From NCBI GenBank assembly GCA_009697455.1, contig SHUI01000004.1, positions 1-50,117 of the forward strand: 50,117 bases of DNA. Direction: 5' to 3'. Both the position numbers and the translations under genes were made by a program. This document shows, in pieces, positions 35,726 through 43,599 of the stretch (positions are counted from its first letter, which is position 1; each line of letters begins with the position of its first letter). Origin of the DNA: Bryobacterales bacterium (GTDB lineage: Bacteria > Acidobacteriota > Terriglobia > Bryobacterales > Bryobacteraceae). The notes below the pieces were generated by a model that saw only the letters and a program-made list of their open reading frames with translations, made no database searches and was not told where the DNA came from.

Positions 35726-36838
35726 ATGTTCGGCTGGACCGAGGCTGAAACGCTGGGCGGCCTTCCGCCCGTGATCCCGCCCGCGGAGATCGGCGGCTTC
35801 CACCAGACCCTAGCCAGGCAGTTTGGCGGCGATTCGATTTCAGGTGTGCAATGCAACAGGATCCGAAAAGATGGATCGACAATTGACGTCACATTATGTT
35901 CCTGGCCACTATCCGGACCGGCGGGCGGCATTATCGGAATCGTCGCCATGCACGCGGACCTTACGCGCGAGAAACTCGCGGCGGAAGCGCGCGCGGAAGC
36001 CCGATTTCGCCGGGTATTTGAAGCAACCGCGGACGCCATTCTGAAAGTGGACGGCGCCGGCCGTATCCTGCTCGCCAACACGAGCGCGGAGCGAATGTTC
36101 GGCTACGAACCGGGCATGCTTGTCGGAGAATCGGTTGAGGCCCTTATTCCCGATCGATTCCGCGAGAAGCATCCACAACACCGCGGATCCTATTCTCGCG
36201 GACCAGTGATGCGGCCAATGGGCACCGGTCTTGCGCTTTGGGCTCGCCGCGCTGACGGCACCGAGTTACCGGTCGACGTGAACCTCAGCCCCGTTCAGGA
36301 CGACGCCGGCCCGGAGGTCGTCTGCACTATCCGTGACATGACCGACCGCCGGCGAATTGAGGCGGAGATCCTGGCGCTCAACGAACACCTGACACAAACG
36401 GCTGCGGAGTTGGCTGCTACGAATACGGAACTCCAACTCCGCAACCGCGAGGTGGAGCGGGCGGGCCGCCTCAAAAGCGAGTTCCTGGCTAGCATGAGCC
36501 ACGAACTGCGCACGCCGCTCAACGCGATTATCGGTTTCTCCGACCTGCTTGCAGAGCAGACCGCCGGTCCCATAAACGAGAAGCAGCGGCGGTTCGTCTC
36601 CCACATCACGCAAGGCGCGCGGCATCTGGTCGATCTGATCAAGGCGCCGCCTGAAGCACCCATTCCGCGGGAATTGGCTGGCGCGCCCGGCGATGGTGTT
36701 TCGCTCGATGAGCGTGAGCGACGTTTGCTCGCGAACGCTCTTGAGAAGACCAGCGGCAATCAGGCGCAAGCGGCGCGGTTGCTTGGCATCACGCGGGACC
36801 GGCTGCGGTACAAGATGAAGAAGTTCCAGTTGGTATAG
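35726..36838 (+). CDS. PAS-PAS-HisKA protein fused to a Fis-type HTH
   Basis: The remaining 370-codon frame has the rest of PAS 1, a second PAS (FRRVFEATADAILKVDGAGRI; the PAS C-terminal motif is VVCTIRDMTDRR), a coiled coil and a HisKA domain with phospho-acceptor His259 in FLASMSHELRTPLNAIIGF. Near residue 305, about base 36641, the HisKA breaks off and no HATPase domain follows. The remainder, DERERRLLANALEKTSGNQA and then QAARLLGITRDRLRYKMKKF, is a Fis-type HTH as at the C-terminus of NtrC-family activators, without their receiver or AAA+ domain. This looks like an internal deletion joining a kinase gene to its neighbouring regulator. The start ATG in the track is not the original start. 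Autokinase activity is unlikely; DNA binding is possible. Confidence 0.75.
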   Translation: MFGWTEAETLGGLPPVIPPAEIGGFHQTLARQFGGDSISGVQCNRIRKDGSTIDVTLCSWPLSGPAGGIIGIVAMHADLTREKLAAEARAEARFRRVFEATADAILKVDGAGRILLANTSAERMFGYEPGMLVGESVEALIPDRFREKHPQHRGSYSRGPVMRPMGTGLALWARRADGTELPVDVNLSPVQDDAGPEVVCTIRDMTDRRRIEAEILALNEHLTQTAAELAATNTELQLRNREVERAGRLKSEFLASMSHELRTPLNAIIGFSDLLAEQTAGPINEKQRRFVSHITQGARHLVDLIKAPPEAPIPRELAGAPGDGVSLDERERRLLANALEKTSGNQAQAARLLGITRDRLRYKMKKFQLV

Positions 36839-36850
36839 ATAGAGTGATTG

Positions 36851-36872
36851 ACCTGGGCGCTCCGGCCCAGGT
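36851..36872. repeat. Perfect 8-bp inverted repeat after the sensor-HTH gene
   Basis: ACCTGGGC-GCTCCG-GCCCAGGT can form a perfect 8-bp hairpin. It lies 12 bp after the sensor-HTH stop, but neither strand has a T-tract after it. It could be a mRNA-stabilising hairpin or a weak terminator. Confidence 0.45.
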
Positions 36873-37000
36873 AAACCCTTGGCTAACGCGTAACGTGAAA
36901 ATGCATCCAAGACCGCCCTGTGAGCGGATCATGATCGGACGCGCCCCAGTAATCCGTATCGGAGCCGCCACCACTGTGAACGGCCTTCCCTGAGGCGCCC

Positions 37001-37765
37001 TTACACCATGAACATGCCGCCGTTGATCTCAATGGTCTGGCCGTGTATGTAGCGCGCCGCGTGCGAGCACAGGAACACAATGGTGTCGGCCACTTCTTCG
37101 TTTGTGCCCAACGTTCCCGCCGGTGTCTGCGCGATCACGGAATCGAGAATCTGCCGGTTCGAGAATTTGACATGGAAGTCGTTATCCACTGTCCCCGGTG
37201 AGACCGCGTTCACCCGCACGCCCTTCGGCGCGAGTTCCTTCGCCAGCCCTTTCGTAATCGCCGCGACCGCTGCCTTCGACGCGGCGTAGATGGTCGCGCC
37301 CGGACCGCCGCCATTGCGCGCCGCAATCGAACTCAAGTTGATGATGCATCCTCTGCCGCGCTCGATCATCCCGGGCGCAAGCGCCTGTGAGAGCAGCCAC
37401 GTGCTGCGAACGTTCAAGTTCATCACATCGTCATATAGCTCGTCCGTATACTCGGCGAGACGCGCGCGCTTGACAAGCGAACCTGCGTTGTTCACCAGCA
37501 GATCGACCGCCGCGCCGGACGCTTTCACCAGAGCGATAAGGGAATGAATGCCTTCGACCTTCGCAAGGTCGGCTTGAAACGCGGAGGTCTCCGCTCCTGC
37601 CTCGCGGACAGCCGCCATCGTCTCCTCGATACCGGCCGCATGACTGTTGTAGTGCACCAGCACCTTGGGCGCGCCCGCGCGCGCCAGGGCGATTGCCGCC
37701 GCTCGTCCAATGCCTCGGGAAGCGCCCGTCACGAGCGCGGTTCGATCTTGAAATTCGTTTGCCAA
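37001..37765 (-). CDS. SDR-family oxidoreductase
   Basis: A 254-residue classical short-chain dehydrogenase. The NAD(P) motif is TGASRGIG, followed by NNAG, the catalytic Ser in NLSSIAARNG and YAASK (Tyr/Lys), and PGTVDND. Family members reduce ketones in fatty-acid or polyketide metabolism or act on sugars; the substrate is unknown. It stands alone: the downstream minus-strand region (36839-37000) holds only weak ORFs. Confidence 0.9.
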   Translation of the reverse strand: MANEFQDRTALVTGASRGIGRAAAIALARAGAPKVLVHYNSHAAGIEETMAAVREAGAETSAFQADLAKVEGIHSLIALVKASGAAVDLLVNNAGSLVKRARLAEYTDELYDDVMNLNVRSTWLLSQALAPGMIERGRGCIINLSSIAARNGGGPGATIYAASKAAVAAITKGLAKELAPKGVRVNAVSPGTVDNDFHVKFSNRQILDSVIAQTPAGTLGTNEEVADTIVFLCSHAARYIHGQTIEINGGMFMV

Positions 37766-37951
37766 GTTGAATCCTCTCGATCTAGTTTTACACCAAACGC
37801 GTTTCGAAGCAGCCGTTGAGGTGCCCCGGTCGTCTGAATCTCGCCAAGCGCTTCCGCCGGGGTTGGCGGGATTCGCAAACGGTCAGTGCCTCGGTTCGAG
37901 GACCGGCAAGTTGCCGTCCCGGCTGGCCGCTTTTCGCGATAAGCTTCCTTA

Positions 37952-38464
37952 ATGAGTAGTGAAGCCATTCCTGCCGGTTCGCTGGCCATACGCCCAGCCG
38001 TGCCGGACGATGCCCGGGGAATCGCCCGCGTCTTCCTTGAGAGCGCGGAGCACCATGCCCGCTTGGACGCCGAACGCTATGCCGTGCCCGATTTCAACCC
38101 GGTGGAGGCCCGCTATTCACGGCCGGACCGCCAGCATGATTCGCCTGACGGAGAGGAAGTGACGTTCGTCGCGGATCTGGGAGGCGACATCGCCGGTTTC
38201 GTCGACGTTCGGCTCGACCGCCCTCCGGACATCATGCACCGCAACCTGATCTATTGCCATATCGTTGAGATTGCCGTGAGTTCCGCTTGCCGTGGTCAGG
38301 GCATCGGCGCCAGGCTTCTTCGGACGGCGGAAGAGTGGGGGAGCACGCGAGGAGCCGAGTTTGCTTCGCTCGAATACAACGCGGCAAACACGCGCGCCGC
38401 GTCGTTCTATACGGATCGCATGGGCTATCGCGTTGCGGCACATACGGCAATCAAACGCCTCTGA
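37952..38464 (+). CDS. GNAT-family N-acetyltransferase
   Basis: A 170-residue GNAT enzyme with the acetyl-CoA loop RGQGIGARLL and the flanking motif CHIVEIAVSSACRG, then FYTDRMGY at the C-terminus. Short and compact, with no signal peptide. Start ATG 37952. It is a lone gene in a low-density region; its substrate is unknown. Confidence 0.88.
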   Translation: MSSEAIPAGSLAIRPAVPDDARGIARVFLESAEHHARLDAERYAVPDFNPVEARYSRPDRQHDSPDGEEVTFVADLGGDIAGFVDVRLDRPPDIMHRNLIYCHIVEIAVSSACRGQGIGARLLRTAEEWGSTRGAEFASLEYNAANTRAASFYTDRMGYRVAAHTAIKRL

Positions 38465-39082
38465 CGTTCCGTTTCGCGCCAGCCATGATCAGCACTTCAT
38501 TGGCCGCGCCTGGATGAAGCGCACCTGAAGCCGCTCCGGTCATCACACCAAGGCCAGTACCCCTGGTACGGTCTTCATCTCAGGGTGGGAAATATCTTCC
38601 GGCTCGATGACAGATTTTCCGGCGGCTTCGCGCATGTATATATGAGGCATAACTACCAATTAAGATTTTCGGTACTGTCATTTTCCTGTTTCCCTAGCTG
38701 CGTCCCACGCAATGGCTGCGACATTGGGCCAAGCCGGTACGCCCGCCGGCGCGGCTTTCGTCAGCGCTTGCGCCGGCACCCGGATGCCCAGCTCGATCGA
38801 GCCCGGATCCTCTGCCAAGACAGCCTTTAGCCTTCAATACGCGAATTGCCAGACTGGGGCGTCGCCGATTGGCGGAGCGGCGTTCGCGAACGTTTCGAAC
38901 GCCGGATCAGTCTTCGGACATCCTTTGATCAATTCCGCATCGAGCCTGGCCGTATGGAGCTCCCTTCGAGGCGGGCTTCCACGCGAGCGCGCCTTGTCGG
39001 GTGAAAATGCAGGCGGCGGAGCGTCGACGACAGCCACGCCACGCTTCCCGAACCCTCCACCGTGACGGCGCTCGCGCTCGGG
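38465..39082. other. Gene-poor 600-bp region
   Basis: About 620 bp between GNAT and MFS genes. No convincing gene: the 117-residue ORF at 38712-39065 is Ala/Gly/Pro/Ser-rich without motif, and the antisense ORF is no better. It contains the inverted repeat annotated at 38878-38904. It may be decayed coding sequence. Confidence 0.4.
38878..38904. repeat. Perfect 9-bp inverted repeat in a non-coding region
   Basis: CGGCGTTCG and CGAACGCCG are perfect inverted copies separated by 9 bp, and the left arm plus loop also contains the 12-bp palindrome CGTTCGCGAACG. No T-tract follows. It could be a protein binding site or a stable RNA hairpin. Confidence 0.45.
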
Positions 39083-40273
39083 CTATGCGGTCTTGCCTTG
39101 TTGAGGCGGCGTTTGATTCCGGACAGAAGTCAGCAGCAATAGCGCCGCCGCGGCTGCTGCCGCCGCGCCCCAGCGCATCAGGGCTTCAATGCCATAGGTA
39201 TCCTTCCACGCGCCGGCGAAGAGAATTGCCATCCCGCCGGCTGAGCCTCCCACCATGGTTAGGATGCCAGCGGCGAGACCGTAAGATCGTTCCGGCACCA
39301 TGTCATAAGCCGCGGCCATGGTATTCGACAACATGATGCCCGCGAAGACGCCGAATGCCCCCGCGGCTGCCTCGGCGGTCTGCAACTCGCGCGCGGATAG
39401 AACCCACACGGCAAACGGAGACGCCAACAGCAGTCCGCCACCGACCAATCCCAACCGGCCCAGGCGATGCCTCTTATTTGCCCAATCGCCCGCGACGCCG
39501 CCTCCCAGAATCCCGGCGAGCGATCCCAGTTGCAGGAAGATAGTGGCGTGAAGTCCGCTTTGGCTGAGGCTCAGCCCGTACCTTTCGTGAAGGAAGAGCG
39601 GCAGCCAGGCGTATAGCATCCACAACATGACGCACATTCCAAAGAACGCCGTCGAGAGAGTGATGTAACCCCGGCTTCGGAGGTCGGCGAGCCGCCCCGG
39701 TTTCCGCTCTGTCACCGTGCGCGTCGCACTCCGCCTGAGCGCCATCCACAAGGGCACGGACCACAGTACGCCTCCCGCCGTCAGATACCAGAAGCCGCTG
39801 CGCCATCCGAATTGTTCCGCCATCCATCCGCCGAACCATCCTCCGGCGGCGATGCCCGCAAACTGCGCGGAGCCATGCAGCGAGATCGCGCGCGACCGCA
39901 TGCTCTGGGGATGCACCGCGCCGAGCAGACTTACCGCCGCGGGAAAATACAGAGCCTCCGTAACGCCCGTCATCGCTCGCCAAAAAAGCAGTGGAACCAC
40001 CGAACCGCTTAGACCCGTCCCCAGCGTTGCGCCGCTCCACAGCAGCAGGCTCGCCACGATGATGCGCCCCGGACCGTAGCGGTCGGCCAGCCTGCCGCCG
40101 AGCGGCGAAGCCAGCGAATAAAACCAGATAAAGAGCGACCCCAGAAATCCAAGTTCCAAGTTGCTCATCGCGATTTCCGCCCGCAGGGCGGGCAGCAGCG
40201 AGAAAATGACCTGCCGGTCGACGTAGTTGAGAAAGTACGTCAGCCAGAGCACCGCGATTAGAGTCCATTTCAT
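39083..40273 (-). CDS. MFS transporter
   Basis: A 396-residue major facilitator with 12 predicted helices. The N-terminus WLTYFLNYVDRQVIFSLLP and the motif GGRLADRYGPGRII are typical of the ACS/anion-cation symporter branch, which often takes up organic acids or sugar acids. I start it at ATG 40273 (MKWTLIAV); the ORF-track start at 40300 would overlap the divergent gene. It is divergent from the gamma-glutamyltransferase gene with only 26 bp between starts. Confidence 0.87.
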   Translation of the reverse strand: MKWTLIAVLWLTYFLNYVDRQVIFSLLPALRAEIAMSNLELGFLGSLFIWFYSLASPLGGRLADRYGPGRIIVASLLLWSGATLGTGLSGSVVPLLFWRAMTGVTEALYFPAAVSLLGAVHPQSMRSRAISLHGSAQFAGIAAGGWFGGWMAEQFGWRSGFWYLTAGGVLWSVPLWMALRRSATRTVTERKPGRLADLRSRGYITLSTAFFGMCVMLWMLYAWLPLFLHERYGLSLSQSGLHATIFLQLGSLAGILGGGVAGDWANKRHRLGRLGLVGGGLLLASPFAVWVLSARELQTAEAAAGAFGVFAGIMLSNTMAAAYDMVPERSYGLAAGILTMVGGSAGGMAILFAGAWKDTYGIEALMRWGAAAAAAAALLLLTSVRNQTPPQQGKTA

Positions 40274-40299
40274 CCGATACAATTCATGAAGTGTATCCA

Positions 40300-41958
40300 A
40301 TGTTGAACCTCAACCGCCGGGAATTCCTAGCTCTGACCGCGGCCACCGCCGCCGCGCGATCCCTGTCCGAGGGCCGCGAGGTGCGTGGCAGTTACGGAGT
40401 GGTAGCCGCCGAGCCCCCCGATGCCGCTCGCGCCGGAGCGAGTATTTTGCAAGCCGGCGGCAACGCCATGGACGCGGCGGCGGCCGCTTGTATCGCCGCC
40501 TGCATGCTGGAACCGCACTCGGTGGATCTGGGCGGATACGTCTGTTGCGCGGTTGTGCTCGAAGGCAAGACAGGACGGGTCTTCAACGTGGATGCCAACT
40601 CCGTTTCCCCCGCGGCGGCGAGCGAGAACATGTACCGCTTGCTGCCAAAAGGCCCCGTCGCCGGCATCAACGAGAACGAGTATCAATGCTCGGTCGAGAA
40701 CAACGCCAACGTCAATGGCCCTCTCGCGGTGGGCGTGCCCGGCGTGATGGGAGGCATTGGCCGCATCCACGAAAAGTGGGGCCGCGCCAAGTGGGCGTCG
40801 CTTTTTCAGCCTTCGCTCGAATTGCTCGATCGCGGCTTTCCTTACGATTCGGTGGCGGGTGCCATCCGTGCCCGCGAATCCGTAATTCGCGCGCTTCCCG
40901 AAGCTCAGAAGCACCTCATGCCCAGTGGAAAGCTTCCGTCGCCGCGGGATCGATGGCACAGGCGCGGCATGGAGACAACGCTTCAGCGCCTGTCTCAAAA
41001 CGGTTGGCGCGATTTCTATGAAGGTGAACTTGGCCGCAAGATCGCCGATCACGTGCGGAGTCTCGGAGGCATTCTGACGCGCGACGACATGAAGCGCTTC
41101 GATCCGCGCATCGTGCAGCCTTACGAGAGCACGTTCCGCGGGGCCAGGGTTTATAGCGCCATCCTCGCCAACGGCGGCCTCAGCGCAGCGCAGTTGCTCA
41201 ACATGTGGGAGTGTCTTCCCACCGCCACGCTCACAGACGCGATCTACTGGCACCAACTCGCGGAAGCTGGAAAGCTCGCCTGGCGCGATCGCCTGCACTT
41301 CTTCGGCGACGGCGCGGATCCGAATCGCTTCCTCGGCAAAGACTACGCCGCGGGCCGCGTCGAACACATTCGGCAGTATCCGCGCTCGGTTGACCGTCAG
41401 ACGGCGTTCGCGGCCGCCGCGAGTCCAGGCACGATCAATCTCACATCCGCCGACGCCGAAGGCAACATGGTTGCCGTCACAATCTCTCACGGCGGATCGT
41501 TCGGCTCGTGCGTCACGGTTCCCGGAACCGGGATCACGCTGGGCCACGGCATGTGCCGCTTCGATCCGCGTCCCGGCCGGCCGAATTCCGTCGGGCCGGG
41601 CAAGCGCCCTCTCAACAACGTGTGCCCGACGATCCTTCGAATGCCGGACCGCGACGTCGCCTGCGGGTTGCGCGGCGGACGCCGCATCGTCAGCGTCGCC
41701 GCGCATCTTTGCCGCCAGATCGTCGAGCACAAAGCCACCGGCCTCGAGGCGGTCAGCGCGCCCCGCCTGCATGTCGAAGAGCAAGGGCCGATCGAGGTTT
41801 CGAGCAGCCTCGATCCGCGCCTCGTGGCCGAACTGAAGGCCATCGGCCATGAAGTCAAGCTTGCCGAGAGCGTCGGCGGCCACGCTAATGCCTGCGAGCG
41901 TCTTAAAGATGGTACATTGCGCGGCGCGAGCAACGTCTGGGCCGCGGCGGTGAGCTAA
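40300..41958 (+). CDS. Gamma-glutamyltransferase family protein
   Basis: A 552-residue GGT-family (Ntn hydrolase) protein. The N-terminus NLNRREFLALTAATAAARS is a Tat-like signal, so export is likely. Typical blocks are VVAAEPPDAARAGASIL, GGNAMDAAAAA and the autoprocessing site ASPGTINLTSADAEGNMVA, where Thr378 is the expected nucleophile. The usual TTHxxVVD has Ile-Asn in place of Thr-His here, so processing efficiency may differ. The enzyme would cleave gamma-glutamyl bonds in the periplasm. Start ATG 40300; a GTG 9 nt earlier is possible. The creatininase gene follows 15 bp after the stop. Confidence 0.88.
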   Translation: MLNLNRREFLALTAATAAARSLSEGREVRGSYGVVAAEPPDAARAGASILQAGGNAMDAAAAACIAACMLEPHSVDLGGYVCCAVVLEGKTGRVFNVDANSVSPAAASENMYRLLPKGPVAGINENEYQCSVENNANVNGPLAVGVPGVMGGIGRIHEKWGRAKWASLFQPSLELLDRGFPYDSVAGAIRARESVIRALPEAQKHLMPSGKLPSPRDRWHRRGMETTLQRLSQNGWRDFYEGELGRKIADHVRSLGGILTRDDMKRFDPRIVQPYESTFRGARVYSAILANGGLSAAQLLNMWECLPTATLTDAIYWHQLAEAGKLAWRDRLHFFGDGADPNRFLGKDYAAGRVEHIRQYPRSVDRQTAFAAAASPGTINLTSADAEGNMVAVTISHGGSFGSCVTVPGTGITLGHGMCRFDPRPGRPNSVGPGKRPLNNVCPTILRMPDRDVACGLRGGRRIVSVAAHLCRQIVEHKATGLEAVSAPRLHVEEQGPIEVSSSLDPRLVAELKAIGHEVKLAESVGGHANACERLKDGTLRGASNVWAAAVS

Positions 41959-41973
41959 GGAAGTCAGCCAATA

Positions 41974-42708
41974 ATGACACTTGAGACGCTTACCTGGCCG
42001 GAAGCCCGGTCGCTCGGCGGCGAAAGCGATAGGGTGTTCGTCGTCCCCCTCGGATCCTTCGAACAGCACGGCCGTCATCTGCCGATGATCACGGACACTG
42101 CTATCATTACCGAAATCGCGCGTCGCGTCGAATCCGCCGCCCCGGATTCCGTTGTCCTCACTCCCACGCTGTGGATTGGCCACTCGCCGCATCACCGCGC
42201 CTTCGCCTGTATCAGCCTCGACGTGCGGCCGTACATGGATCTCATCGCCGCCGTCTGCCGGTCGCTCATCGCCTTGGGCGCTCGCCGCATTATGCTGCTC
42301 AATGGGCACGGCGGCAACGATATACCCGCGAAGGCCGCGATGCGCGAACTGAAATCGGAGTCCCCGGCTACGCGCATCTACTTTGCCTCTTACTGGCAAC
42401 TCGCGGCTCCCCGGTTTCAGGAGATCCGGACCTCACCGCATGGCGGCATGAATCACGCCTGTGAGATGGAAACCTCCGTCATGCTGGCGATTCAGCCCGA
42501 TGCGGTCGATATGGCGCGAGCCTCCGACAACGCGCTCTCGAGCGACATGCTCTCCAGCCGCCCATTCTACGTCGTCAACGATTTCGACGAAATTTCGGAA
42601 AGCGGAACGGTCGGGTCGCCGAGCCACGCGACGGCTGAGAAGGGGGAGCGCTTTCTCGCCGCCGCCGCCGAAGCCACCCTCGCCTTCCTCCGCGGCGTGT
42701 TCAACTGA
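41974..42708 (+). CDS. Creatininase-family amidohydrolase
   Basis: A 244-residue creatininase-family enzyme. Metal and catalytic positions are visible: Glu30 and His32 in GSFEQHG, Asp41 in ITDT, NGHGGN near residue 110 and Glu166 in HACEMET. The family opens cyclic or lactam-type amides. AAGGAAG lies upstream of the ATG and the GGT stop is 15 bp away, so both are in one operon and may process the same substrate class; that link is inference. Confidence 0.9.
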   Translation: MTLETLTWPEARSLGGESDRVFVVPLGSFEQHGRHLPMITDTAIITEIARRVESAAPDSVVLTPTLWIGHSPHHRAFACISLDVRPYMDLIAAVCRSLIALGARRIMLLNGHGGNDIPAKAAMRELKSESPATRIYFASYWQLAAPRFQEIRTSPHGGMNHACEMETSVMLAIQPDAVDMARASDNALSSDMLSSRPFYVVNDFDEISESGTVGSPSHATAEKGERFLAAAAEATLAFLRGVFN

Positions 42709-42709
42709 C

Positions 42710-42982
42710 ATGTGCAGAAACATCAAGACCCTCTTCAACTTCGATCCCCCAGTCACGGACGAAGAGATTCGCGCCGCCTCGCTCCAATTCGTTCGAAAGA
42801 TCAGCGGGCTGAACAAGCCGTCGAAATTTAACGAAGGCTTGTTCCTCGCCGCTGTTGACGACGTAGCCGGTATCTCGACCCGCCTTCTCCGCTCGCTCAG
42901 CACCGATGCGACCCCGAAAAACCGGGAAGCCGAGGCCGCCAAGGCGAAGGCTCGTGCAATGCGGCGCTTCGAAACCGGCTAA
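42710..42982 (+). CDS. DUF2277 family protein
   Basis: A 90-residue protein of family DUF2277, recognised from MCRNIKTLFNFDPPVTDEEI and the C-terminal PKNREAEAAKAKARAMRRF. It has no signal peptide and is largely helical. It starts 1 bp after the creatininase stop, so translation is probably coupled. The ORF-track start at 42461 lies inside the creatininase gene. The function of the family is not known. Confidence 0.9.
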   Translation: MCRNIKTLFNFDPPVTDEEIRAASLQFVRKISGLNKPSKFNEGLFLAAVDDVAGISTRLLRSLSTDATPKNREAEAAKAKARAMRRFETG

Positions 42983-43021
42983 TGTCTCCGCTGCGTCGAG
43001 TGTGCTACATTGCAGGTAACT

Positions 43022-43507
43022 ATGGCATCCCGCAGTGTAAATAAGGTAATTCTCGTTGGTCACCTCGGCCGTGACGCCGAGACTAAATTCACGCCCGGCG
43101 GCGCCGCGCGAACGTCGTTTTCGGTCGCCACCAGCCGGCGCTGGAAAGACCAGCAGACTGGCGACTGGAAAGAAGAAACCGATTGGGCGAATATCACCCT
43201 ATGGCGCAGTGAAAACCTCGCGCCCTATCTGCTGAAAGGAAAACAGGTCTACGTCGAGGGACGTCTGCGCACTCGCAGTTATGAGGACAAGGACGGAAAG
43301 AAAGTGTACGCGACCGAGGTCGTGGCCGAGGAAGTGATCCTGCTCGGAGGCCGCGGTGGTGATCAAGGTCCCGGCGGTAGCGGCGGCGACGATTACCAGC
43401 AGCCCGCCTCCATGCCGCGTAGCGCCCCGCGTCCCGCGGCCCAACCTGCCCAGGTGGACGACTCGCCGTTCAATCAGGGCATCACCGACGACGACGTGCC
43501 GTTTTGA
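43022..43507 (+). CDS. ssb: Single-stranded DNA-binding protein
   Basis: SSB coats ssDNA and recruits repair and replication proteins through its acidic tip. The 161-residue protein has the OB-fold N-terminus VNKVILVGHLGRDAE and the basic loop WKDQQTGDWKEE, an unstructured Gly/Pro/Gln linker, and the canonical tip DDDVPF. I use ATG 43022, because GCAGGT lies 5 nt upstream; the track starts at TTG 43010. It is a stand-alone gene 39 bp after DUF2277. Confidence 0.96.
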   Translation: MASRSVNKVILVGHLGRDAETKFTPGGAARTSFSVATSRRWKDQQTGDWKEETDWANITLWRSENLAPYLLKGKQVYVEGRLRTRSYEDKDGKKVYATEVVAEEVILLGGRGGDQGPGGSGGDDYQQPASMPRSAPRPAAQPAQVDDSPFNQGITDDDVPF

Positions 43508-43599
43508 GGCTCGTCTCCATCGCCCCGGCTGGCGCGAGGTTCCTTGCGTCCGCAGGGCAATGATGGTAATCTCTATAGAGTAAGGGGGATTGACCACCT

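Noticed and set aside
36883-37080. 65-aa minus-strand ORF ending with SDTDYWGASDHDPL, similar to an EEP-nuclease end
   Set aside because: Only the SDHDP tetrad-like match supports it, and it overlaps the SDR gene out of frame.
38712-39065. 117-aa plus-strand ORF in the GNAT-MFS gap
   Set aside because: Low-complexity Ala/Gly/Ser/Pro composition and no motif or ribosome site.
40327-42399. 690-aa minus-strand ORF
   Set aside because: Antisense to gamma-glutamyltransferase and the creatininase gene; long only because of high GC codon bias.
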